This document shows, piece after piece, positions 8,581 through 16,941 of a DNA stretch of 64,000 nt (positions are counted from its first letter, which is position 1; each line of letters opens with the position of its first letter). This DNA comes from Agrobacterium tumefaciens (GTDB taxonomy: Bacteria; Pseudomonadota; Alphaproteobacteria; Rhizobiales; Rhizobiaceae), in assembly GCA_025560025.1 (NCBI GenBank), contig CP048486.1, positions 1,802,001-1,866,000 on the forward strand, given 5' to 3'. Position numbers and translations under genes: made by a program. The notes beneath the pieces were generated by a model. It worked only from the letters and a program-made list of their open reading frames with translations. It had not been told where the DNA came from and did no database searches.

Positions 8581-10434
8581 ATGGCTCTTTTAAGCGAATC
8601 AACGAAGGCGGAGGCACTGGGGCGTCCCCCGACGACCGCGCCTTCGGCATGGCAGGCCTGGCGATATCGCCTCAAGGTCGCGCTCAGGGAGCCGACGACA
8701 CTCATCGGCGTGCTGACGGCGTTGCTTTTCACCTATCTGATCGTCGTTCCGATCATCTCGATTGTGCTCGATGCCGTCCGCGTCCAGTTTGGTCACGAAC
8801 GGCGTCTCGGCAAGGATGTCGGTGATCTCACACTTTATTATCTCGACAGGGCGTTCTTCTCGCCCGTCGCAACGGATCTTTTCTGGCATCCGCTCTTCAA
8901 CACACTCACCGTTGCTTTGGGGGCGATTGCGCTTTCGCTGGTTATCGGCACGGTGCTTGCTTGGCTTATCAGCCGCACGGATATGTTCGGTCGCCGCTGG
9001 TTTGCGACTGCGCTGATCGTGCCCTATATGCTGCCTGCCTGGACTTTCGCTCTTGCCTGGACGACGCTGTTCAAGAACCGCACCGTCGGTGGCCAGCCGG
9101 GCTGGTTCGAGGCGATGGGCCTGACACCGCCGGACTGGGTGGCCTATGGTCGCTTCCCGATCACCATCATCCTTGCCCTGCATTACACGCCTTTCGTCAT
9201 CCTGCTGTTCGGTTCGGCGCTGCGCCGTTTCGACTCGCAGCTGGAGGATTCTGCCCGCATTCTCGGCGCCCATCGTTACCAGGTGGCTTTGCAGGTCATC
9301 CTGCCGCTGATGCGCCCGGCGCTGCTCTCTTCCATGGTGCTGATCTTTGCGAAGTGCCTCGGTGAGTTCGGCGTACCCTATGTTCTCGGCCTTCCCGTGA
9401 AGTTCGAGGTCCTGTCGACATCGCTGTTCCGCAGCATTGCCTCGCGCCAGACCGGTGTTGCCGGTGTCGTTGCGGCCTCGATCATGCTCATCGGCATCAT
9501 CACGCTGATGATCGATGCTCGCCTCGTTCGCGAAGCCCGGCGTTTCGTGACGATCGGCTCCAAGGGTTCCATGAACCGGCAAAGCCGTCTCGGCAGAATG
9601 CGTCTTCCGGCAACGGGCTTTGCGGCCGCTGTCTTCATTCTCAGCGTTGGCCTGCCTTTGCTTACACTCGCTCTCTCGACCGTCATGAAGATGCCGGCCA
9701 AATTCACGTTCGACAATTTCACGCTCGACTACTGGATTGGCAGCAATCTCAACACGGTGGCCTTGCAGACCGGCGTTCTTCTGAGCCCCGATCTCTGGGC
9801 GGCGGCCAAAAACACGATGATGATCGTCGGTCTTGCCTCGCTCACATCAGGCGTTCTCGGCCTGCTGGTCGGTTACGTCGTCATCCGCACGCCGGTGCGG
9901 GCGCTCTCGGTCTATCTGCGTCAGGTCACGTTCCTGCCCTATCTGGTGCCGGGCATCGCCTTTGCCGCCGCCTATCTCTCGCTGTTTGCGGTGCCACGCG
10001 GGCCGATGCCGGCACTCTATGGCACGGTGACAATCCTTATCCTGGCGTTGATCGCCGACCAGATGCCCTATGCTTCACGTGCGGGTATCTCGGCCATGAC
10101 ACAGCTTGGAAAGGACCCGGAAGAGGCGGCGCAGATTGCCGGTGCCGGCTGGTTCCGCCGCATGATCTCGATCGTCATTCCGATCCAGAAGGGATCGCTG
10201 GTGACGGGGGTTCTGCTGCCTTTCATCTCGGGCATCAAGGGCCTCAGCCTGTTCGTGATCCTCGCCGTGCCAAGCACGGATGTCCTGACCACCTATTCGC
10301 TGCGGCTGGTCGATTACCACTATACGCAGGCCGCCAACGCCGTGGTGCTGATCATCGCCGGCATTGCCTATTTCGGCACCCTGCTGGCCCAGAAACTGAC
10401 CCGCACAAATCTTGCAGAAGGACTTGGAAGCTGA
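8581..10434 (+). CDS. ABC importer, fused double permease (Fbp/Afu type)
   Basis: A 617-residue inner-membrane protein with two BPD-transporter permease units in one chain. Each has its own ATPase-contact EAA loop: LEDSARILGAHRYQVALQVI near residue 220 and EEAAQIAGAGWFRRMISIVI near 515. About twelve membrane segments are visible. This fused design is typical of Fe(III)/AfuB-like and related importers; AfuABC members have been shown to carry hexose phosphates rather than iron. The ATG at 8581 is supported by GGGGAGG at 8570-8576. The gene heads the importer operon and overlaps the ATPase gene by one base (TGATG). A single fused chain would serve with the three binding proteins downstream. Confidence 0.88.
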   Translation: MALLSESTKAEALGRPPTTAPSAWQAWRYRLKVALREPTTLIGVLTALLFTYLIVVPIISIVLDAVRVQFGHERRLGKDVGDLTLYYLDRAFFSPVATDLFWHPLFNTLTVALGAIALSLVIGTVLAWLISRTDMFGRRWFATALIVPYMLPAWTFALAWTTLFKNRTVGGQPGWFEAMGLTPPDWVAYGRFPITIILALHYTPFVILLFGSALRRFDSQLEDSARILGAHRYQVALQVILPLMRPALLSSMVLIFAKCLGEFGVPYVLGLPVKFEVLSTSLFRSIASRQTGVAGVVAASIMLIGIITLMIDARLVREARRFVTIGSKGSMNRQSRLGRMRLPATGFAAAVFILSVGLPLLTLALSTVMKMPAKFTFDNFTLDYWIGSNLNTVALQTGVLLSPDLWAAAKNTMMIVGLASLTSGVLGLLVGYVVIRTPVRALSVYLRQVTFLPYLVPGIAFAAAYLSLFAVPRGPMPALYGTVTILILALIADQMPYASRAGISAMTQLGKDPEEAAQIAGAGWFRRMISIVIPIQKGSLVTGVLLPFISGIKGLSLFVILAVPSTDVLTTYSLRLVDYHYTQAANAVVLIIAGIAYFGTLLAQKLTRTNLAEGLGS

Positions 10435-11567
10435 TGCCTACCATCAACCTGCGCGGGGCGCAGAAAAACTACGGTGTGAATTCCGCAAATGCGGTTTCCG
10501 ATCTCGATCTCGAAATCCGCGACGGCGAATTCATGTGCCTGCTCGGCCCTTCCGGCTGCGGCAAGACCACGACGCTGCGCATGATCGCGGGCCTTGAAAA
10601 CCTTTCCGGCGGGGAAATCCGTGTCGGCGACAGGGTGATAGACTCGGTCAACGACGGCATATTCGTGCCGCCGGAAAAGCGCGAAATGGGCCTCGTCTTC
10701 CAGAGCTACGCGCTCTGGCCGCATCTGACCATCGAGCGCAACACGGATTTCGGCCTGCGCCTGCGCAAGCTGCCGAAGGCCGAGCGTGAAGCACGCGTCG
10801 AGCGCGTCATGCAGGCGCTAGACATCGCCAAGTACCGCGACCGTTATCCCTCGCAGCTTTCCGGGGGGCAGCAGCAGCGTGTGGCGCTTGCCCGCATGCT
10901 GGCCGTCAATCCGGGTGTGCTGCTTTTGGATGAGCCGCTGTCTAACCTCGATGCCCGGCTTCGGCTGGAAATGCGCGCCGAGCTGAAGCGACTGCACAAG
11001 GAGTTCAAGACCACCATCGTCTTCGTGACGCATGACCAGTGGGAAGCCATGACGCTTGCCACAACCATTGCGGTGATGAACGAGGGCACCCTGCAGCAGA
11101 TGGGCACGCCCAACGATATCTACGACCGCCCGGCCAACCGCTTCGTCGCCGAATTTGTCGGCAGTCCGCCGATCAATATCCTGACCTTCGGCCAGCCCGG
11201 TGTGTCCGATATCGCCGACAATGCGGAGGCCTATTTCACAACGCGTTATCCGCAACTGCGCGGCATTGCCTCGGTCGGCATGCGGCCGGAGGTGATGGGT
11301 TATGCGGCAAGGCGGGAGGATGTGCCACAGGGCAGCTTCCTCGGAGAAATGACGGTGACGGGCGTGCTTCCCACAGGTGGCAGCTGGATTCTCGAATTGA
11401 GGAGCGAGAACCACACGCTGTTCCTGACCACCCATGCCCTGCCGCGCATCGACAGCGGCGACCGCGTGTTTTTCCACGTGCCGCCGGAGGCCCTGCATGC
11501 CTTCGACGCCAAGGGGCAGCGGATCACCGAGGCGGACACGGTGCTGAGGAGCAGTTCCTACAACTGA
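10434..11567 (+). CDS. ABC importer ATP-binding protein
   Basis: A 377-residue ATPase of the MalK/PotA/FbpC class. Walker A GPSGCGKTT, the Q-loop (VFQSYALWPHLT), signature LSGGQQQRVALARM, Walker B VLLLDEPLSNLD and the switch His (FVTHDQWEAM) are all present, so it should be active. The C-terminal ~120 residues form a TOBE-like regulatory domain (SVGMRPEVMGY). It couples ATP hydrolysis to the fused permease at 8581. The start overlaps the permease stop, indicating translational coupling. Cytoplasmic, membrane-associated. Confidence 0.92.
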   Translation: MPTINLRGAQKNYGVNSANAVSDLDLEIRDGEFMCLLGPSGCGKTTTLRMIAGLENLSGGEIRVGDRVIDSVNDGIFVPPEKREMGLVFQSYALWPHLTIERNTDFGLRLRKLPKAEREARVERVMQALDIAKYRDRYPSQLSGGQQQRVALARMLAVNPGVLLLDEPLSNLDARLRLEMRAELKRLHKEFKTTIVFVTHDQWEAMTLATTIAVMNEGTLQQMGTPNDIYDRPANRFVAEFVGSPPINILTFGQPGVSDIADNAEAYFTTRYPQLRGIASVGMRPEVMGYAARREDVPQGSFLGEMTVTGVLPTGGSWILELRSENHTLFLTTHALPRIDSGDRVFFHVPPEALHAFDAKGQRITEADTVLRSSSYN

Positions 11568-11611
11568 AAACGACGAAAAGACTGACAATCGCTTGCTGAA
11601 GGAGGAGCAGT

Positions 11612-12739
11612 ATGAAGCGGAAAATGACGGGCGGCCTTTGCCGTCTCCTGTGTGCAACGGCAATTGCCGCAACGCTTGGCGGCGTGGCGAAGGCGGGGGA
11701 GCCTTTCGACCTCAATGCCCTGATCGAGGCTGCCAAAAAGGAAAAGCCGATCACCGTCTATGACAGTACGGGCAAGATCGTGGAAATGGCGAAGAACTTC
11801 GCCGCAAAATATGGCGTGGGCGCAGAGGGCGCGAAGGTAAAGGCGTCCGCTCAGCTGGAAATGGTCATTCGCGAGGCGCGGGCCAACAATATTCAGGGTG
11901 ACGTCTCGATCATCAGCGATGCGCCGGCGGCGATGGCGCAGCTTATTCCGATGGGCTTTGTCGAAAGCTGGCTGCCGCCGGATCTCGCGGGCAATATTCC
12001 GCCGGAATATCAGGATCCGCTTACCGTCGTCACCAGCGCCAATGTCTGGACTTACAATACCGAGCTTTTCGACAAATGCCCCGTTTCCAACATCTGGGAA
12101 CTGACCGATCCGAAGTGGAAGGGCAAGGTGGCGATGCAGGACCCGCTCGGCAAGGCATCCTATGTCGACTGGTTCAACCAGATGGCAGCGCATGGCGATG
12201 GCGAGGTGAAGGCCGCCTATAAGGCGCTTTACGGCAAGGAGCTGGAGACCGCAGAGACAAGCGCGACGGCGGCCTGGGTGAAGGCGCTGGCCGCCAACGC
12301 GCCGCTTCTGACCGATGCCGATGCGGCGGCGGCCGAGGCCGTTGGTACGCCCGGCCAGAAAGAGCCATTCATGGGCCTCATCAGCTCGGCGAAGTTCCGC
12401 GACAATGCCGACAAGGGCATGAAACTCGGCCTCTGCAAGGAGCTGAAGCCGTGGATCGGCTGGCTTTATCCGGGCGTCGGCCTGATCACCAAGGGCACCG
12501 ATAGCCCGAATGCGGCAAAGCTCTTCATTCACTACGTCATGACCGCGGAAGGCATCGCGCCACAGGCGATCGACGGCAAGATGTCCACCAATAAAGACGT
12601 GAAACTGCCCGCCGACGAGCCTTCCGGCATCGGCGCCGTGCTTGATCGCGTTCTGCCTTACAGCATGGCCACCAGCCTTGAAGACTGGGATGCACGCGAA
12701 ACCTGGCAGGACTTTTGGCGCGTGAACTACAAAAAATAA
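11612..12739 (+). CDS. ABC importer periplasmic binding protein 1 of 3
   Basis: A 375-residue class II solute-binding protein related to Fe(III)/AfuA-type proteins. It has an N-terminal Sec signal peptide (about residues 1-30, ending ...GGVAKAG). Landmarks shared with the next two genes are KPITVYDSTGKIVEMAKNF, YDKC- or FDKC-PVSNIWELT, PKWKGKVAM and the terminal RVNYKK. The single conserved Cys and the absence of an obvious Tyr pair for Fe(III) argue against simple iron transport. Sugar-phosphate or organophosphate binding is more likely, given AfuA precedents and the surrounding phosphatases. A strong GGAGGAG ribosome site precedes the ATG. It is the first of three tandem paralogues. Confidence 0.87.
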   Translation: MKRKMTGGLCRLLCATAIAATLGGVAKAGEPFDLNALIEAAKKEKPITVYDSTGKIVEMAKNFAAKYGVGAEGAKVKASAQLEMVIREARANNIQGDVSIISDAPAAMAQLIPMGFVESWLPPDLAGNIPPEYQDPLTVVTSANVWTYNTELFDKCPVSNIWELTDPKWKGKVAMQDPLGKASYVDWFNQMAAHGDGEVKAAYKALYGKELETAETSATAAWVKALAANAPLLTDADAAAAEAVGTPGQKEPFMGLISSAKFRDNADKGMKLGLCKELKPWIGWLYPGVGLITKGTDSPNAAKLFIHYVMTAEGIAPQAIDGKMSTNKDVKLPADEPSGIGAVLDRVLPYSMATSLEDWDARETWQDFWRVNYKK

Positions 12740-12754
12740 CGGGGGAACGACGCA

Positions 12755-13900
12755 GTGACTATCATGACCAAGAACCGATATGGCGGCGGGCGGCGGCGGA
12801 TGGCCGCCTCCGCACTCAGCCTCATCTTCTCGCTTTCGCTTGGCGGCGCTGCCCATGCGCAGGACGCCTTCAATCTCGATGCGCTTATCGACGCTGCGAA
12901 GAAGGAAAAACCGATCACCGTCTACGCGGTGACCGGCAAGATCGTCGATACCGCGCAGGCCTTCACCGCCAAATACGGCGTGCAGGCGAGCGGCAAGAAA
13001 GTGAACGAGGCAACGCAGGTCGAGCTGATGATCCGCGAACATCGCGCCGGCAATGTCGTCGGCGATGTCAGCGTCGCAACGGATGTCGCCTCCGCCATGG
13101 GGGAACTTCTGCCGGAAGGCATCGCCACCAGCTGGTCACCGCCGGATATGGAAGGTGATATTCCGCAAAAGCTGCGCGATCCGCTCGTGGTCGTCTCGGA
13201 TCCGCATGTGTGGACCTATAATACCGAGAAATATGACAAATGCCCGGTCACCAATATCTGGCAGCTGACGGAGCCGCGTTGGAAGGGCAAGCTTGCCATG
13301 CTCGATCTTTTCGACAAGCCGCTTTATGCCGACTGGTTCAACCAGATCGAAACCCATCACGATGCCGATGTCGCCAGGGCCTATGAGGACCTTTACGGCA
13401 AGAAGCTGGAAACGGCTGAAAAAAGCGCGACGGCCGCCTGGGTGAAGGCCTTTGCCGAAAACGCTCCTTTGCTGTCGGATTCGAGCACGGTTGCCGATGC
13501 GGCGGGTGCTCCGGGGCAGACCGATCCCTTCTTCGTCATCACCTCGGCGGCGAAATATCGTGACAATGAGGCCAAGGGGCTGAAGCTCGGTCTTTGCAGC
13601 GGCGTAAAGCCTTTTTCCGGCTTCCTCTATCCCGGCTTCGGCCTGATTGCCGGGCAGACCAAAAGCCCGAATGCGGCAAAGCTTTTCCTGCATTACCTGA
13701 TGACGCAAGAGGGCATCGCGCCACAGACGGTGGACGGCAAGATTTCCGGCAACACGAAAATCGCCCTGCCGGCGGATGAACCCTCGAAGGTCGCCGATCA
13801 TCTCGACGAGCTGATGGCTTTCGATGCTGCAACGGCGGCCGACGATCTCGACAAGCGCGAAGGCTGGCAGGATTTCTGGCGTGTGAACTACAAAAAATAA
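12755..13900 (+). CDS. ABC importer periplasmic binding protein 2 of 3
   Basis: A 381-residue paralogue of its two neighbours with its own signal peptide (residues ~1-33, ...GGAAHAQ). It diverges at the motif that reads VYDSTGKIVEMA in the others (here VYAVTGKIVDTA), which lies in the presumed ligand region, so it may bind a different but related molecule. Shared blocks YDKCPVTNIWQLT, RWKGKLAM and RVNYKK remain. The start is GTG at 12755, supported by GGGGGA at 12741-12746; an in-frame ATG at 12764 is possible but badly spaced. Only 15 bases separate it from binding protein 1. Confidence 0.85.
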   Translation: MTIMTKNRYGGGRRRMAASALSLIFSLSLGGAAHAQDAFNLDALIDAAKKEKPITVYAVTGKIVDTAQAFTAKYGVQASGKKVNEATQVELMIREHRAGNVVGDVSVATDVASAMGELLPEGIATSWSPPDMEGDIPQKLRDPLVVVSDPHVWTYNTEKYDKCPVTNIWQLTEPRWKGKLAMLDLFDKPLYADWFNQIETHHDADVARAYEDLYGKKLETAEKSATAAWVKAFAENAPLLSDSSTVADAAGAPGQTDPFFVITSAAKYRDNEAKGLKLGLCSGVKPFSGFLYPGFGLIAGQTKSPNAAKLFLHYLMTQEGIAPQTVDGKISGNTKIALPADEPSKVADHLDELMAFDAATAADDLDKREGWQDFWRVNYKK

Positions 13901-13949
13901 CGGCAGGGCGGGCGCGAGCCTGCCTTGTCTTTTCCTTGGGAGGGGAACG

Positions 13950-15062
13950 ATGAGAAGAAGCAGATTTTTATCGATGACGGCGATAGCGACTGTCGTTGCA
14001 GGCTTATCCGCAATGAGTGCCACGGCCGAAGAAACCTTCGATCTCGATGCGATCTTGGCGGCCGCGAAGCAGGAAAAGCCGATCAATATCTACGACAGCA
14101 CCGGCAAGATCGTGGAAATGGCGGACAAGTTCAGCGCCAAATACGGGCTGAAGGCGACAGGCGTGAAGGTTTCCGCCAACAGTCAGCTGGAAATGATCAT
14201 CCGCGAGAGCCAGTCCGGCAACGTGCAGGGCGATGTGGTGCTGATCACCGATGCGCCATCGGCGCTCGCGCAGCTTCTGCCGGCGGGTTTTGTCGAGAAT
14301 TATCTGCCGGGCGACATGGTGGCGAAGATCCCGGCGCAGTTCCAGAACCCGCTGGCAATTTCCACCAACGCCAATGTCTGGGCCTATAATACGGAAGCCT
14401 ATGACAAATGCCCGGTGAGCAACATCTGGGAACTGACCGAGCCGAAATGGAAAGGCAAGGTCGCCATGGTCGATCCCTTGAGCAAGAGCACCTATACGGA
14501 CTGGTTCAACCAGCTCGAAGCCCATGGCAATGAAAAGGTGGCGGCCGCCTACAAGGCGCATTTCGGCAAGGATATCGAAAAGGACGCGGCCGCAGCCTGG
14601 ATCAAGGCGCTGGCGCAGAACGGCCCGCTTGCCACCGATGGCGACGACCCCGTGGCGGAAGCCGTCGGCGCGCCCGGCCAGAAGCAACCCTTTTTTGGTC
14701 TGCTGAGTTCGGCCAAGTTCCGCGACAATGCCGACAAGGGCTACAAGCTCGGCCTCTGCACCGGTCTCGATCCTTGGGTCGGTTGGACTTACATCAAGCT
14801 TGGGCTGATCGCGTCGAAGACCAAAAGCCCGAATATGGCGAAGCTTTTCGTCCATTACGTCCTGACGGAAGAGGGCATCGCCCCGCAGATGAAGGACGGC
14901 AAGCTGCCGACTAACATCGACATCAAGATGCCGGCTGACGAGCCTTCGGGACTGATGAAGGTTGCCGACAGGCTGATGGGGTATGATTCCGCCACGGGCC
15001 TCGACGATTTCGATCGTCGCGAGGAATGGCAGGATATTTGGCGCGTCAATTACAGGAAATGA
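13950..15062 (+). CDS. ABC importer periplasmic binding protein 3 of 3
   Basis: A 370-residue third copy. A signal peptide spans ~1-27 (ending MSATAEE). It keeps the YDSTGKIVEMADKFSAKYG block, YDKCPVSNIWELT, PKWKGKVAM and ends in RVNYRK, so it is closer to copy 1 than to copy 2. A GGGAGGGG ribosome site is well placed. The coding frame of the following phosphatase is open into this gene, but a start inside it is not needed. Three soluble receptors for one permease/ATPase would broaden ligand range or dose; which it is cannot be told from sequence. Confidence 0.87.
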   Translation: MRRSRFLSMTAIATVVAGLSAMSATAEETFDLDAILAAAKQEKPINIYDSTGKIVEMADKFSAKYGLKATGVKVSANSQLEMIIRESQSGNVQGDVVLITDAPSALAQLLPAGFVENYLPGDMVAKIPAQFQNPLAISTNANVWAYNTEAYDKCPVSNIWELTEPKWKGKVAMVDPLSKSTYTDWFNQLEAHGNEKVAAAYKAHFGKDIEKDAAAAWIKALAQNGPLATDGDDPVAEAVGAPGQKQPFFGLLSSAKFRDNADKGYKLGLCTGLDPWVGWTYIKLGLIASKTKSPNMAKLFVHYVLTEEGIAPQMKDGKLPTNIDIKMPADEPSGLMKVADRLMGYDSATGLDDFDRREEWQDIWRVNYRK

Positions 15063-15070
15063 TCCCGGCT

Positions 15071-15090
15071 GGCGCGGCCCCTGCCGCGCC
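15071..15090 (+). other. Hairpin after binding protein 3
   Basis: GGCGCGGC (15071-15078), loop CCCT, GCCGCGCC (15083-15090): a perfect 8-bp GC stem starting 8 bases after the stop codon. No T-run. Probably an mRNA-stabilising or attenuating structure between the abundant binding-protein genes and the downstream enzymes. Confidence 0.4.
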
Positions 15091-15121
15091 GGTCCCTCCT
15101 TTGAGAACGAACAGACTGGAT

Positions 15122-16039
15122 ATGCCGATGCAAAGCCCTTCTTCAACCGAACAGAAACCTGAAAACGAGGAGGCGTTTTCCCGCTCGGTGCGGCTGATGA
15201 AAATAGCCGAGGCGGCGGCGCGTGCCGTGCGCGATCCGCTGCTGACGGCATTCCGATCGGACATGGCCGTGGACTACAAGGTCGATCTCCACGACATCGT
15301 CACCATTCACGACAAACGCGCCGAAGCCGCGATCCGCGCCGTCATTCTCGAACGGGAACCCAATTCGGCGATCATGGGCGAAGAGGGCGGCCAGATCGGC
15401 AGCGGTGATGTGCAATGGTATGTCGATCCCATCGACGGCACGGCGAATTTCGCACGCGGCCTTGCCTTCTGGTGCGTATCGATTGCCGCCGTCATTAACG
15501 GCGAGGCCGTTGCCGGCGTGGTCTATGATCCCGTGGCGGATCAGATGTTTTCCGCCGACCTTGAGGCTTCCTATCTGGACGGAGACAAGCTGCGCTCCCG
15601 CAGTGTTGCAGACGAGACCCGGGCGACTTTGATCACCGGTTATCCTGTCTCGCGAGATTTCCGGCTGGATGGGCGGGACGCGGCGCTCGCCAATTTCGGC
15701 GCTCTTGTCGAGACCTTCTCGACATTGCGCCGGCCTGGCAGCGCCGCGCTCAGCATCGCCCATGTTGCGGCGGGCTGGACGGATGCGGCTACCGGTTTCG
15801 GCGTCAATGCCTGGGATGTGGCCGCAGCCATCCTCATTCTGAAGAATGCCGGCGGAACCTATGAAGCGCTGACCCTTGGAAAGGTGGCGGAGGGATCGGC
15901 CGATTTTCTCTGCCCCGGTTATATCGCCACGGGCGAGGGGGCGAACTACCCGACATTGCAGCGGGTGGCGCGGTCCATATCCGCAAGCCGCATCGCCAGG
16001 ACAGCGATCCCACAAGACCAGGCGGCTGCCAACGCCTGA
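15122..16039 (+). CDS. Inositol monophosphatase family phosphatase (second copy)
   Basis: About 305 residues. Motifs match the family: DIVTIHDKRAEAA, MGEEGGQ, WYVDPIDGTANFARG and NAWDVAAAILIL. The reading frame runs back into the preceding gene, so I chose the ATG at 15122 (an ATG at 15128 is equally possible); the ribosome site is weak. It is paralogous to 2116-2955 and again sits before a DSP-type gene. Its position behind three binding proteins suggests it dephosphorylates the imported compound in the cytoplasm. Substrate could be an inositol, sugar or histidinol phosphate; undecided. Confidence 0.85.
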   Translation: MPMQSPSSTEQKPENEEAFSRSVRLMKIAEAAARAVRDPLLTAFRSDMAVDYKVDLHDIVTIHDKRAEAAIRAVILEREPNSAIMGEEGGQIGSGDVQWYVDPIDGTANFARGLAFWCVSIAAVINGEAVAGVVYDPVADQMFSADLEASYLDGDKLRSRSVADETRATLITGYPVSRDFRLDGRDAALANFGALVETFSTLRRPGSAALSIAHVAAGWTDAATGFGVNAWDVAAAILILKNAGGTYEALTLGKVAEGSADFLCPGYIATGEGANYPTLQRVARSISASRIARTAIPQDQAAANA

Positions 16040-16088
16040 ACAAGCAAAGACATGACGGCGGCCATATCGGCGCCGATGGAGACATGAC

Positions 16089-16715
16089 ATGCCGCAACCG
16101 GAAAAGACCCTATCCCGAGAACAGGAAACCGGCGAGTTGCCGAAGCTCAGCCGCATCTATGAGCGGCACCCGCTTTATGGCGTTGACCTTTTCATTTCGG
16201 GCAAGGAAGGCGCCAGTGATCTCAAGCTTCTGCGTGAGAGCGGCATCACCACCGTCGTCAATTGCGCCGTCAATCTGGATTTCAATTTCGTAGAGCAGCC
16301 GCAGATCGTTTCCGATCATGAGGGCAGTGTCTATGGGCCGGGTGAAATCCGCTATTACAAGATCGGCCTGATCGATGGCGATGGAAATCCCGATACCCAG
16401 ATGGTTGCGGCCCACTATATCCTACGGGCGGCGCTGGAACAGATCCTGCCCGACAAGCCGTCCTATCCCCGGCGGGAGCGCGGCAACGTGCTGATCAATT
16501 GCCGCGGCGGCCGTTCGCGATCCGTCGCCGTCGTTGCGCTTTTTCTGCATCTGACGCTGCCAGTGGAATTCCCGACGCTTGACGATGCCGTCAGCTTTGT
16601 TCGCGTGAAGCGCGAATTGCCGGAAAACGAATGGTACAAGGCGCCGAAGCCCGTGCTTGCGGATGCCGCCCGCCGTGCCGCCGGGTGGATTAGCATGATC
16701 GATGCCGCGCATTGA
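16089..16715 (+). CDS. Dual-specificity/protein-tyrosine-phosphatase-like protein (second copy)
   Basis: 208 residues, paralogue of 3009-3617. The P-loop is CRGGRSR with Cys138 and Arg144. LFISGKEGASDLKLL, GITTVVNCAVNLDFNF, IRYYKIGLIDG and the C-terminal KRELPENEWY...KPVLADAARRA are shared with copy 1. This level of similarity over the full length points to duplication of the whole phosphatase pair. As the last gene of the importer operon it should act on the same imported organophosphate, or on a derived intermediate. A protein-phosphatase role cannot be excluded. Confidence 0.8.
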   Translation: MPQPEKTLSREQETGELPKLSRIYERHPLYGVDLFISGKEGASDLKLLRESGITTVVNCAVNLDFNFVEQPQIVSDHEGSVYGPGEIRYYKIGLIDGDGNPDTQMVAAHYILRAALEQILPDKPSYPRRERGNVLINCRGGRSRSVAVVALFLHLTLPVEFPTLDDAVSFVRVKRELPENEWYKAPKPVLADAARRAAGWISMIDAAH

Positions 16716-16782
16716 AGATGGCGGCGACTGCTGATTAGGTTCCGCAGGACTCATGCGTTTGGCAAAGCCGTAGCATCCGCAC

Positions 16783-16900
16783 CCCGTCACCCCGGACTAG
16801 ATCCGGGGTCCAGTGCGATCAAGTCCTTGATCGCAAAAGACTTGTTTCTCACGGCGCAGACGCGCCGTGACTGGATGCCGGGTCAAGCCCGGCATGACGG
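16783..16900. repeat. Intergenic palindromic repeat element, copy A
   Basis: A ~118-base element. It opens CCCGTCACCCCGGACTAGAT, has a central GCGATCAAG/CTTGATCGC hairpin and ends CCGGGTCAAGCCCGGCATGA. Several nested palindromes are visible. The same element occurs inverted at 58412-58530. Such short mosaic palindromes (RIME-like) are common between genes in Rhizobiales. It fills most of the gap between the phosphatase operon and the convergent TerC gene, where it may also serve as a transcription end. Confidence 0.8.
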
Positions 16901-16941
16901 AAGAGAGATTTTCCTCGATCTGAGTTCCGGGTTCCCCCGGC

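Noticed and set aside
11612..15062. Fe(III) importer assignment for the triple binding-protein system
   Set aside because: General similarity to Fbp/Afu proteins is not enough; no clear ferric-ion Tyr pair is visible and all neighbours concern phosphate.
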